Made by a program: the position numbers and the translations under genes. Shown here one piece after another: positions 8,389 to 15,049 of a stretch of 37,572 nt of DNA; position 1 is the stretch's first letter, and each line of letters begins with the position of its first letter. Origin of the DNA: an uncultured Pelagibacteraceae bacterium (lineage in GTDB: Bacteria > Pseudomonadota > Alphaproteobacteria > Pelagibacterales > Pelagibacteraceae); contig CACJCG010000004.1 of NCBI GenBank assembly GCA_902591845.1, positions 1 to 37,572 of the forward strand, given 5' to 3'. The notes under the pieces were generated by a model. That model did no database searches. It was not told the DNA's origin and worked only from the letters and a program-made list of their open reading frames with translations.

Positions 8389-9465
8389 ATGATTAATCAT
8401 AAAATCACATTTCATCTTAACAATACAAAAAAAATTTTTTCAATTAAATTTGTTTCTGTTCTATTAATTTCTATTCCTAGCGCAATTATTGCTGACTATT
8501 TTAATATTCCTCTAGCTTGGTTTTTAGGACCAATGATTATCACGTCAATTGCTGCTTTATCAGGTCTAAAAATCATGATGCCTAAAATTATGTTGAGCTT
8601 TATCTTGATAATTTTAGGTTTGCATATTGGAAATTACATAGACCAAAGTCTATTTAATCAAATGGTTGATTGGATTTGGACTTCATTAATTATGTTAATC
8701 TACATAATAATTTGTATTTTAGTTGTCGCTAAATACCTTAAAAAATTTGCAAGTTATGAAGAAAAAGCCTCAATATTTTCAGCAGCTCCTGGTGCACTGG
8801 GTCCTTTAATGATTTTAGCTGAAAATGAAAAAACAGATTTATCTCAAGTCGCAACCTCTCATTTAATTAGATTGATAATTATAATAACTGTCATTCCATT
8901 TATTATAGTTAATAATACTGACAACAATGTTTTGTTAAATGATGACTTTAATTATTTAGCTCAAAATCATTTAAATTTAATTTTACTTATTATTGCATCT
9001 TTATTTTTTATTTTTGTTTTTGATAAAATTAGAATTCCTGCAGCTTTACTATCTGGAACATTGTTTGCCAGTGGATTGTTACAAATTACAGATATAGCCT
9101 CATATAAATTGCCAGATGAAACAGTAAATTTTTGTCTGTTAATTCTTGGTGCTTCAGTTGGCTGTAGGTTTGCTGAAAAAACTGTTAAAGAAATAGCTAA
9201 TAATTCTCTTCATAGTATTGTAGCTACTACTATTTTGGTGATATTAGGTTTAGTTGCAGCCTATGTTGCAACATTATTTGTAGAGACAAATATTTTAACT
9301 TTAATATTGTCATTTAGTCCTGGGGGGATTTATGAGGTAGCAGTTATAGCAATTGCTTTTGATTTAGATCCAGACTTTGTCGCTTTTCATCATATAATCA
9401 GATTGCTTTTCATACTTTTCACTGTTCCTATATTTTTAAGAGTATTAGAAAAAATTAAGAAATAA
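8389..9465 (+). CDS. AbrB family inner-membrane protein (COG3180 type)
   Basis: 358 residues, about ten hydrophobic helices in two similar halves. The loop PLAWFLGPMIITSIAALSG after helix 2 and the second-half repeat RIPAALLSGTLFASGLLQI match the 'AbrB duplication' membrane family, often misnamed ammonia monooxygenase. SPGGIYEVAVIAIAFDLDP and the following HHIIRLLFILFTVPI are the conserved family end. Function is not established; a transport role is likely. This is not the Bacillus DNA-binding AbrB. It is divergent from tctC, and its relatives often sit beside TTT genes, so a link to carboxylate transport is possible. The 3' end overlaps the converging GT9 gene by 11 bp. Confidence 0.85.
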   Translation: MINHKITFHLNNTKKIFSIKFVSVLLISIPSAIIADYFNIPLAWFLGPMIITSIAALSGLKIMMPKIMLSFILIILGLHIGNYIDQSLFNQMVDWIWTSLIMLIYIIICILVVAKYLKKFASYEEKASIFSAAPGALGPLMILAENEKTDLSQVATSHLIRLIIIITVIPFIIVNNTDNNVLLNDDFNYLAQNHLNLILLIIASLFFIFVFDKIRIPAALLSGTLFASGLLQITDIASYKLPDETVNFCLLILGASVGCRFAEKTVKEIANNSLHSIVATTILVILGLVAAYVATLFVETNILTLILSFSPGGIYEVAVIAIAFDLDPDFVAFHHIIRLLFILFTVPIFLRVLEKIKK

Positions 9466-10396
9466 TTTCAAAAAGTCTTTCAAAAACTTTTTCTGCTGAG
9501 AGTTTTGATAATTCAGGAGCTTCTATTGCTTTAAAATTTTCTGTTTCAATACTTACTTTAAAAGGAGTTGTATGAGATCCAAATAAAGCAATTCCTTTTG
9601 ATCCTAAGTGTGCTGTCATATGTGCTGGTCCAGTATCATTTGCAACAACGAAAGAGCTATCTTTAATCAATGCTGCTAACTGAGAGATATCTAAAGCTTT
9701 ACCGTTATCTAAAACACAAAGTGCATTAATATTTGATGCTTCTTTAATTTCACTTGGTCCAGGTGCAATTACTACTTTAAATTTGTTATCTGATTTTTCA
9801 TTAATCATAGAAATTAACTCATTATAATAAGGCCATTTCTTTGAAGTTAAATGAGGTGAGCAAAAAGGAAAAAGGAGAATATATTTATCTAATTGATGGT
9901 AATTTTTTATTTGAGATATGTCTGTTGTACTCCAAGAAAAATCAGGGCTCAAAGTATGATGTGTATTTATACCTGAACTTTTCAATTGATAGTCAAATCT
10001 AGACAAAACGGAATCTTTATCAAAATCTTGTTTTGTTGTTCCTTTGGGTAATGTTGTATCAGTAGATGACCAAGTATCTTTTGTTGCTTTTGGAAATAAA
10101 ATTTTTTTATAAAAAGCTGTTCTACTTGAATTCTGTAGATCATAAACTTTAGAAAAATTATATTTTTTTATGTTTTTCATTAATGAATATAAATAAATTA
10201 GGTTTAGTCTTGATAATCGCTTATCTAAAATAATGTTTGAAATGTGTGGATTTTTTTTAAATAAATCAAAGTATGGTTTAGTTGTAAGCAAATTAATTTC
10301 ATCTCCTTTATGATTCTCAGAAATATCTTGAATTGCTCCACAAGCTTGAGCTATATCACCCAAAGATCCATGTTTAATGATTAAAATATTAGACAT
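9455..10396 (-). CDS. Glycosyltransferase family 9 (heptosyltransferase-like)
   Basis: 313 residues with GT9 marks. The N-terminus ILIIKHGSLGDI is the classic K-x-G-x-x-GD acceptor-side loop. The C-terminal donor site includes FPFCSPHLTSKKWP (about 176-190), VVIAPGPSE, and VANDTGPAHMTAHLG, the highly conserved DTGPAH motif. Enzymes of this family add heptose or related sugars to lipopolysaccharide core at the cytoplasmic face of the inner membrane. The sugar is not predictable. It is divergent from the DUF6165 gene with a 32-bp gap, which suggests a shared glycan-related role. Confidence 0.9.
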   Translation of the reverse strand: MSNILIIKHGSLGDIAQACGAIQDISENHKGDEINLLTTKPYFDLFKKNPHISNIILDKRLSRLNLIYLYSLMKNIKKYNFSKVYDLQNSSRTAFYKKILFPKATKDTWSSTDTTLPKGTTKQDFDKDSVLSRFDYQLKSSGINTHHTLSPDFSWSTTDISQIKNYHQLDKYILLFPFCSPHLTSKKWPYYNELISMINEKSDNKFKVVIAPGPSEIKEASNINALCVLDNGKALDISQLAALIKDSSFVVANDTGPAHMTAHLGSKGIALFGSHTTPFKVSIETENFKAIEAPELSKLSAEKVFERLFEIIS

Positions 10397-10428
10397 ATTT
10401 TTAACAATTTAACATAGTATAAAATTTA

Positions 10429-10818
10429 ATGAATAAAATTATAGTAGAAGTGTCTGTAGGCGAGCTTTTAGACAAAATTTCAATCTTAGAAATTAAAAAA
10501 GAAAAAATTAAAGATCCTGAAAAACTAAAATTCATATCCAATGAACATTCGATTCTTAAAGATCAGTTAGAAAAAAATGTTAAATCAGACGATAAACTAA
10601 ATAAACTATTTCAAGATTTAAAAGAAATTAATGCCAAACTTTGGGTTATAGAGGATGACAAAAGAGATTGTGAAAAAAATAAAGACTTTGGTGATAAATT
10701 TATAAAATTATCTAGAGATGTTCATTTTTTAAATGATGACCGAGCAAAAATTAAATTAGAAATGAATAATCATACTGGATCAAGTATTAAAGAAATTAAA
10801 GAGTATACTAGCTACTAA
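10429..10818 (+). CDS. DUF6165-like protein
   Basis: 129 residues, highly charged and mostly helical. The opening IIVEVSVGELLDKISILEIKKEKI followed by a KL..I..EH..L repeat fits the DUF6165 family. From memory, members often lie next to glycosyltransferases; this is recalled and not checked. No catalytic motif is visible, and the coiled-coil-like pattern suggests a helical bundle or scaffold. It sits 32 bp from the divergent GT9 gene. Its end overlaps the converging PhyH gene by 11 bp. Confidence 0.7.
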   Translation: MNKIIVEVSVGELLDKISILEIKKEKIKDPEKLKFISNEHSILKDQLEKNVKSDDKLNKLFQDLKEINAKLWVIEDDKRDCEKNKDFGDKFIKLSRDVHFLNDDRAKIKLEMNNHTGSSIKEIKEYTSY

Positions 10819-11596
10819 AAACTTTAGGAAACCAATCATCTCTCATGAAATCTCCAGTTTTTAAATTAATCCCATCAAATGGAGGTGAAGTTGGCCCTCC
10901 TCTATCAATATATTTTACATCGTCTCCTATAAATCGCATCGAAAATGCTCTTCGTGATTTCGAAGAATTATTTCCTGTTGAACCATGTACAGTTTTAAAA
11001 TTAAATAAAACAGCATCCCCTAAACTTAGTTCTGGAATTAAAATATTTTTTTCAAATTCTTTTGATGGAGGTAAATCCATAAAAGCACTATCGTCATCAT
11101 ACCAAGATTGGTTATTTGACCATTTTGTAGGTCTAATTAACTTTAACCATTTGTGAGAGCCTAAAATTAATTTAAGATTATTTTTCTGATCAACCTCATC
11201 TAATGGAATCCAAAAACTTCCAGTATCGTTACCATCAACGCAATAATATGGCATATCTTGATGCCACGGTGTTTCCTTATAAGTACCAGGATCCTTTATA
11301 AAAATATGTTCATGAAAAATTTGGGTAGATTTAGAATTGGTTGCTTCTGCAACTATTTGAGCTCCAGGCGAATTAAATAAACAATCCTTAAATTCTTCTA
11401 TCCTCTCCCAGTTGCAATAATCTTCAAAAAATCTTCCATTATCATCAGTTACATTTTCTCTTCCGTGTTTACTTGGTTTGTCTAAAACTTTTTGAAATCC
11501 TTTTCTAAGAGGCTCCACCCAATCTTTAAATATATCCTTAATTATTATTACACCATCACTTTGATAATCATTAATTTGTTTCTCTGATAAAAACAT
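10808..11596 (-). CDS. Phytanoyl-CoA dioxygenase (PhyH) family protein
   Basis: A 262-residue Fe(II)/2-oxoglutarate-dependent oxygenase. The iron facial triad is visible: H112-x-D114 in TPWHQDMPYY and H204 in FKTVHGSTGNN. R215 or R216, about 11 residues later, is placed to bind 2-oxoglutarate. Family members hydroxylate diverse small molecules, from phytanoyl-CoA to ectoine and other amino-acid-like compounds. It lies only 2 bp after the second permease gene of a polar-amino-acid ABC transporter on the same strand. A role in hydroxylating the imported substrate is therefore a reasonable inference, but unproven. Confidence 0.88.
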   Translation of the reverse strand: MFLSEKQINDYQSDGVIIIKDIFKDWVEPLRKGFQKVLDKPSKHGRENVTDDNGRFFEDYCNWERIEEFKDCLFNSPGAQIVAEATNSKSTQIFHEHIFIKDPGTYKETPWHQDMPYYCVDGNDTGSFWIPLDEVDQKNNLKLILGSHKWLKLIRPTKWSNNQSWYDDDSAFMDLPPSKEFEKNILIPELSLGDAVLFNFKTVHGSTGNNSSKSRRAFSMRFIGDDVKYIDRGGPTSPPFDGINLKTGDFMRDDWFPKVFSS

Positions 11597-11598
11597 TT

Positions 11599-12276
11599 TT
11601 ATTGTTGAAAGCTGTACTTTTTCTCTAAATATTTTATTACGTTATGAATAATGAAAGTCATGAACAAATAAATTCCACCTGCAACAATAAATACTTCGAT
11701 TGGTTTAAAAGTTGTTGAAATAATATATTTAGCAACACCAGTTAAATCCATTAGGGTAACTGTGCTTGCTAAAGAAGTTCCTTTCATCATCAATATGATT
11801 TCATTTCCATACGCAGGAAGTGATTGTCGAATAGCGATTGGAATTTGGATTTTATAAAAGATTATTTTATTTGATATTCCCAAGCTTTTTCCAGCCTCAA
11901 TTATACCTGGTTTTATTGTTTGAAATGCTGATCTTAAAATTTCTGAGGTATATGCGCCAGTGTTTAAAGTAAAAGCTATAATTGCACACCAATAAGGTTC
12001 TTTTAAAATTACCCATAGGAATGTTGTTCTTAAATATTCAATTTGGCCCAATCCAAAATAAATTATGAAAATCTGGACCAATAAAGGTGTTCCTCTAAAT
12101 ATATATGAATAGCCATAAGCAAATTTATTAATAAATATATTTTTATTTAATCTTAAAATTGCAAAAAAAAGACCTAGGAATAATCCAAAAAATAATGATG
12201 CTGATAATAATTTTAAAGTAACTACAGTTGCTCCTAAAAGCTTAGGGAAACTAGTAATCATTAACTCAAAATCCAT
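11599..12276 (-). CDS. Polar amino acid ABC transporter permease, HisM-like
   Basis: 225 residues with about five hydrophobic helices of the HisM/ArtM/GlnP class. FRGTPLLVQIFIIYFGL is the typical periplasmic-side start of the core domain. The EAA loop that contacts the ATPase is IIEAGKSLGISNKIIFYKIQIPIAIRQ-like, with EAGKSLG followed by the P-x-A-x-R/Q end. It forms the inner-membrane channel together with the other permease. Its start overlaps that gene's stop by 1 bp (TAATG), so the two are tightly coupled. No ATPase gene is in the window. Confidence 0.9.
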   Translation of the reverse strand: MDFELMITSFPKLLGATVVTLKLLSASLFFGLFLGLFFAILRLNKNIFINKFAYGYSYIFRGTPLLVQIFIIYFGLGQIEYLRTTFLWVILKEPYWCAIIAFTLNTGAYTSEILRSAFQTIKPGIIEAGKSLGISNKIIFYKIQIPIAIRQSLPAYGNEIILMMKGTSLASTVTLMDLTGVAKYIISTTFKPIEVFIVAGGIYLFMTFIIHNVIKYLEKKYSFQQ

Positions 12277-12968
12277 TAATACCCCCTGCTATACCTAACT
12301 TCTAACTTATTAATTAATTTCATACTCACGTAAGTAAGCAACAGATATAAAACTGCTGCAAAAGAATAAAAGAACAGTGGATCTCGTGTTGAGCCAGCTG
12401 CAATATAAGATTGTCTCATTATTTCTACTAATCCTGTTACTGAAATAAGAGATGTGTCTTTTAATGTTATTTGCCAAACATTACTTAAATTTGGAATAGC
12501 CAACCTTAGCATTTGAGGTAAAATTATTTTATAAAACTGCCCAAACTTATTTATTCCAAGAACCTTTGCAGCTTCAAACTGACCTTTGTCTATTGATTGA
12601 ATTGCGCCTCGAAATACTTCTGTTGAATAAGCTCCAGAAATAATGCCAATAGCCATTGAACCAGTAATAAACGCGTTAATTTCTATGTATTCATAATAAC
12701 CAAAAATAGAAGCTACATACATGATTGCACCGCTTCCACCAAAGAAGAAAAGATAAATAACTAATAGTTCAGGTACTCCGCGAATAACTGTGGTGTAAAA
12801 ATTACCAACTAAATTTAAAGTTTTGTATTTTGAAAGTTTTAAAGGAGTAAAAATTAATGCAAAAAAGAAACCAACCAACATTGCTGTAATCGATACAGCG
12901 ATTGTCATCAAGGTTGCGTAAAATAATTCGTCACCCCAACCTGTTTTACCAAATGCGAGAAGTTCCAT
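12276..12968 (-). CDS. Polar amino acid ABC transporter permease, HisQ-like
   Basis: 230 residues with about five helices, HisQ/OccQ class. RGVPELLVIYLFFFGG is the family's first core segment, and FRGAIQSIDKGQFEAAKVLGINKFGQ contains the EAA loop (EAAKVLG). It pairs with the HisM-like permease. Its ATG lies only 6 bases after a strong hairpin (see the 12975-12999 entry), and no SD sequence is visible upstream. This suggests its translation is kept low relative to the binding protein gene before it. Confidence 0.9.
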   Translation of the reverse strand: MELLAFGKTGWGDELFYATLMTIAVSITAMLVGFFFALIFTPLKLSKYKTLNLVGNFYTTVIRGVPELLVIYLFFFGGSGAIMYVASIFGYYEYIEINAFITGSMAIGIISGAYSTEVFRGAIQSIDKGQFEAAKVLGINKFGQFYKIILPQMLRLAIPNLSNVWQITLKDTSLISVTGLVEIMRQSYIAAGSTRDPLFFYSFAAVLYLLLTYVSMKLINKLEVRYSRGY

Positions 12969-12974
12969 ATAGAT

Positions 12975-12999
12975 TGGCGACTATATATTATAGTCGCCA
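12975..12999 (-). promoter_or_regulatory. 11-bp perfect hairpin between binding-protein and permease genes
   Basis: TGGCGACTATA, a 3-base loop, then the exact reverse complement TATAGTCGCCA. No U-tract follows on the transcribed (minus) strand, so it does not look like an intrinsic terminator. It begins 13 bases after the binding-protein stop and ends 6 bases before the permease ATG. There it would cover the ribosome-binding region and could protect the upstream mRNA from 3'-5' decay. Confidence 0.75.
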
Positions 13000-13012
13000 G
13001 ATCTGAAATGAA

Positions 13013-13864
13013 TTACATAGAAGCGTCGAAACCAAAGTGCTTAATAGCAAGTTTACTAATAATTCCTTGTTTTCTAGCTTTGTTAATAGCTTTATTAAAG
13101 TCTTTTAAGATTTTAGCATCTCTTTTACCTATAGCACTATCGCTAGCCTGTCTGATACCAACACCTACACCATTACCAAATGCACCACCTGAAAAAGTTG
13201 GTCCAACTAATACAACTGGTTTACCTGATTTATCTGCATAGTCCGTAAATGCTACTGCTGCTGCTAAAGCAACATCACATCTTCCAGATGTTAAATCTAG
13301 ATTAACTTCATCTTGAGTTTTGTAAGTTCTTACATTTACACTTCCTACATCACCTGACTCTAAAAAATTTTGGTGAATTGTACCTGTTTGAGTACAAACA
13401 GTTTTACCAGCAAGTGCGCCTGTTAATGTTTTAAGAGCTTTCTTAACATCAGATCCACCTAATGATAAATTAATACCTTCTGGCGTATCCATTCCTTCTA
13501 AACTAGAACCTTTCATTACCGCTAGAGAAGCTACTTCATCAGCATAACCTTGTGAAAAAGTAATTGTTTTTTGTCTTTCAGCAGTAATAGACATTCCAGC
13601 CATTATTGCATCAAATTTTCTCATTACTAAAGCTGGGATCATACCGTCCCAATCTTGTTCTACGATTGTACACTCATACTTCATTATTGTACAAAGTTCT
13701 TGAGCAAGCTCTACCTCAAAACCAATAAGATTGCCTGAAGCATCTTTTGAATTCCATGGAGGGTAAGCGCCTTCAGTTCCAATTTTTATTTTTTCAGCAG
13801 ATACATTTCCAATGATAAATAAAGAAGCAAGAACTGTTAAAATAGTTTTTTTGAATATATTCAT
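13013..13864 (-). CDS. Polar amino acid ABC transporter substrate-binding protein (SBP family 3)
   Basis: A 283-residue periplasmic protein. The signal peptide is about 1-23 (cut near VSA-EKI). Family 3 marks are GTEGAYPPWN, the IGFEVELAQELC helix, DWDGMIPALVMRKFDAIMAGMSITAERQ with its conserved Arg that binds the amino-acid carboxylate, and CDVALAAAVA in the second lobe. The fit is to Lys/Arg/ornithine/His or octopine-type binders; the ligand is not certain. It is the first gene of the operon ahead of two permeases and the PhyH gene. The SD on the minus strand is strong (AAAGGAG), fitting high expression. Confidence 0.92.
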   Translation of the reverse strand: MNIFKKTILTVLASLFIIGNVSAEKIKIGTEGAYPPWNSKDASGNLIGFEVELAQELCTIMKYECTIVEQDWDGMIPALVMRKFDAIMAGMSITAERQKTITFSQGYADEVASLAVMKGSSLEGMDTPEGINLSLGGSDVKKALKTLTGALAGKTVCTQTGTIHQNFLESGDVGSVNVRTYKTQDEVNLDLTSGRCDVALAAAVAFTDYADKSGKPVVLVGPTFSGGAFGNGVGVGIRQASDSAIGKRDAKILKDFNKAINKARKQGIISKLAIKHFGFDASM

Positions 13865-13923
13865 TATTTTCTCCTTTAATTAGGAGGAATTATTTCACAA
13901 ATTTTAATAAGAAAAAAGAAAAA

Positions 13924-14964
13924 TTAATGATTAATTGATGAAGAAAAATTCCAAGAACAATCAAAGCTAGGTATATAAACTCTTGCTAATTTTGCATTCC
14001 CGAAATTTTGATTAAAAACATTCAGCCAGTTTTCAACCTGTTGTGGTTTTTTATCCTGACTACCGACTTGTGCGGTAATAACTCCTTTGGGTTTTAAAAT
14101 TCTTACCAAGGATTCCATATTTTTTGCAGCTAAATCTATACAAAATTGATCATCATTAAGATCTACAAAAATATGATCATATGTATCATCGGTTACTGAT
14201 TTAATACTTTCAAACGCATCACCCCAAACACATTTTACAGAATTTTTTTCAGTTGCTTTTTTTCCAATATCTCTGAGATGCTTATTGCAAACATCAACTA
14301 CCTCGGGATCCAATTCATACCAATCTATAAAATTAAATTTTTTAGAAATACATTCTCTAGCAACTCCTCCGTCGCCACCACCAATAATTGCAGCTCTTTC
14401 GTTATCTTTGTTTAAATCTAAACCAGAACCAACAAATGTTGAGCTATACAAATGTTCGTCTGTTGAGGCAACTTGTATCTCGCCATCTATAAATAAAGAC
14501 TTCCCAAATTGTTCTAAGTCTAAAATTTCAATATGTTGACCTACTTTAGATTTGAAATCTTCCAAAACATCATTTACTACGTAAGATTTTTGCAAACCTG
14601 GTGAGCTATAAATATCATAATAAAGAGATTTTGTGTCTCTATTAAATTCTTTTTTAATTATTCTTTTGTGTTCAAATTCTTTTTTTATTATTTCAATTGC
14701 AACTGATGGGCTTACTTTGCCACAAGTAAAGAAATCAAAACTAATAATTCCTTTTTCTGGAAAAGTATGAAAACTAATGTGGCTCTCAGCCAACAAAGCA
14801 AGAATTGTAAAACCTTGAGGTTCAAATTTATATTTTGATATATTTAAGATTGTTACTTTTGCAGCTTTTGCAATATCGTGAATTACTTTTTCAAATATGG
14901 ATGGATCATACTCTTTAGTAGTTCCAATTATGTCTAGGGTTATATGTTCACCAACTTTTGTCAT
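13924..14964 (-). CDS. speD-speE: Fused S-adenosylmethionine decarboxylase and spermidine synthase (SpeD-SpeE)
   Basis: 346 residues, two fused enzymes for spermidine synthesis. Residues about 1-120 are a pyruvoyl AdoMet decarboxylase. The self-cleavage Ser is S61 in LAESHISFHTFPE, with H66 and C81 (FFTCG) placed as in bacterial class 1b enzymes. Residues about 121-346 are an aminopropyltransferase: GGGDGG at 195-200 binds decarboxylated AdoMet, ELDP at 217-220, DAFE at 249-252, and D268 in FVDLNDD stands at the catalytic Asp position. The DEHLYS segment near 169-174 replaces the usual DE-x-x-YHE. Products are spermidine and methylthioadenosine. Separate speD and speE genes are the usual form, so the fusion is noteworthy. 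It is divergent from the aldolase/SDR gene. Confidence 0.92.
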   Translation of the reverse strand: MTKVGEHITLDIIGTTKEYDPSIFEKVIHDIAKAAKVTILNISKYKFEPQGFTILALLAESHISFHTFPEKGIISFDFFTCGKVSPSVAIEIIKKEFEHKRIIKKEFNRDTKSLYYDIYSSPGLQKSYVVNDVLEDFKSKVGQHIEILDLEQFGKSLFIDGEIQVASTDEHLYSSTFVGSGLDLNKDNERAAIIGGGDGGVARECISKKFNFIDWYELDPEVVDVCNKHLRDIGKKATEKNSVKCVWGDAFESIKSVTDDTYDHIFVDLNDDQFCIDLAAKNMESLVRILKPKGVITAQVGSQDKKPQQVENWLNVFNQNFGNAKLARVYIPSFDCSWNFSSSINH

Positions 14965-15020
14965 AATATGCTTGATGAAACCTTACTAATCAAATTTTTT
15001 GCTTCTTTCAAACAAAAAAC

Positions 15021-15030
15021 TATTATAATA
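15021..15030. promoter_or_regulatory. Palindromic TATTATAATA with a -10 box on both strands
   Basis: The 10-mer TATTATAATA equals its own reverse complement and carries TATAAT on each strand. It lies in the 85-bp gap between the divergent SpeD-SpeE and aldolase/SDR genes, 20 bp before the plus-strand GTG. A TTGCTT could be a plus-strand -35 but at 19 bp, so this is a candidate bidirectional promoter only. Confidence 0.35.
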
Positions 15031-15049
15031 CTTCGCTGAGGTTGTAACT

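Noticed and set aside
8389-9465. DNA-binding AbrB regulator
   Set aside because: The protein is a polytopic membrane protein of the AbrB-duplication family; the shared name is misleading.
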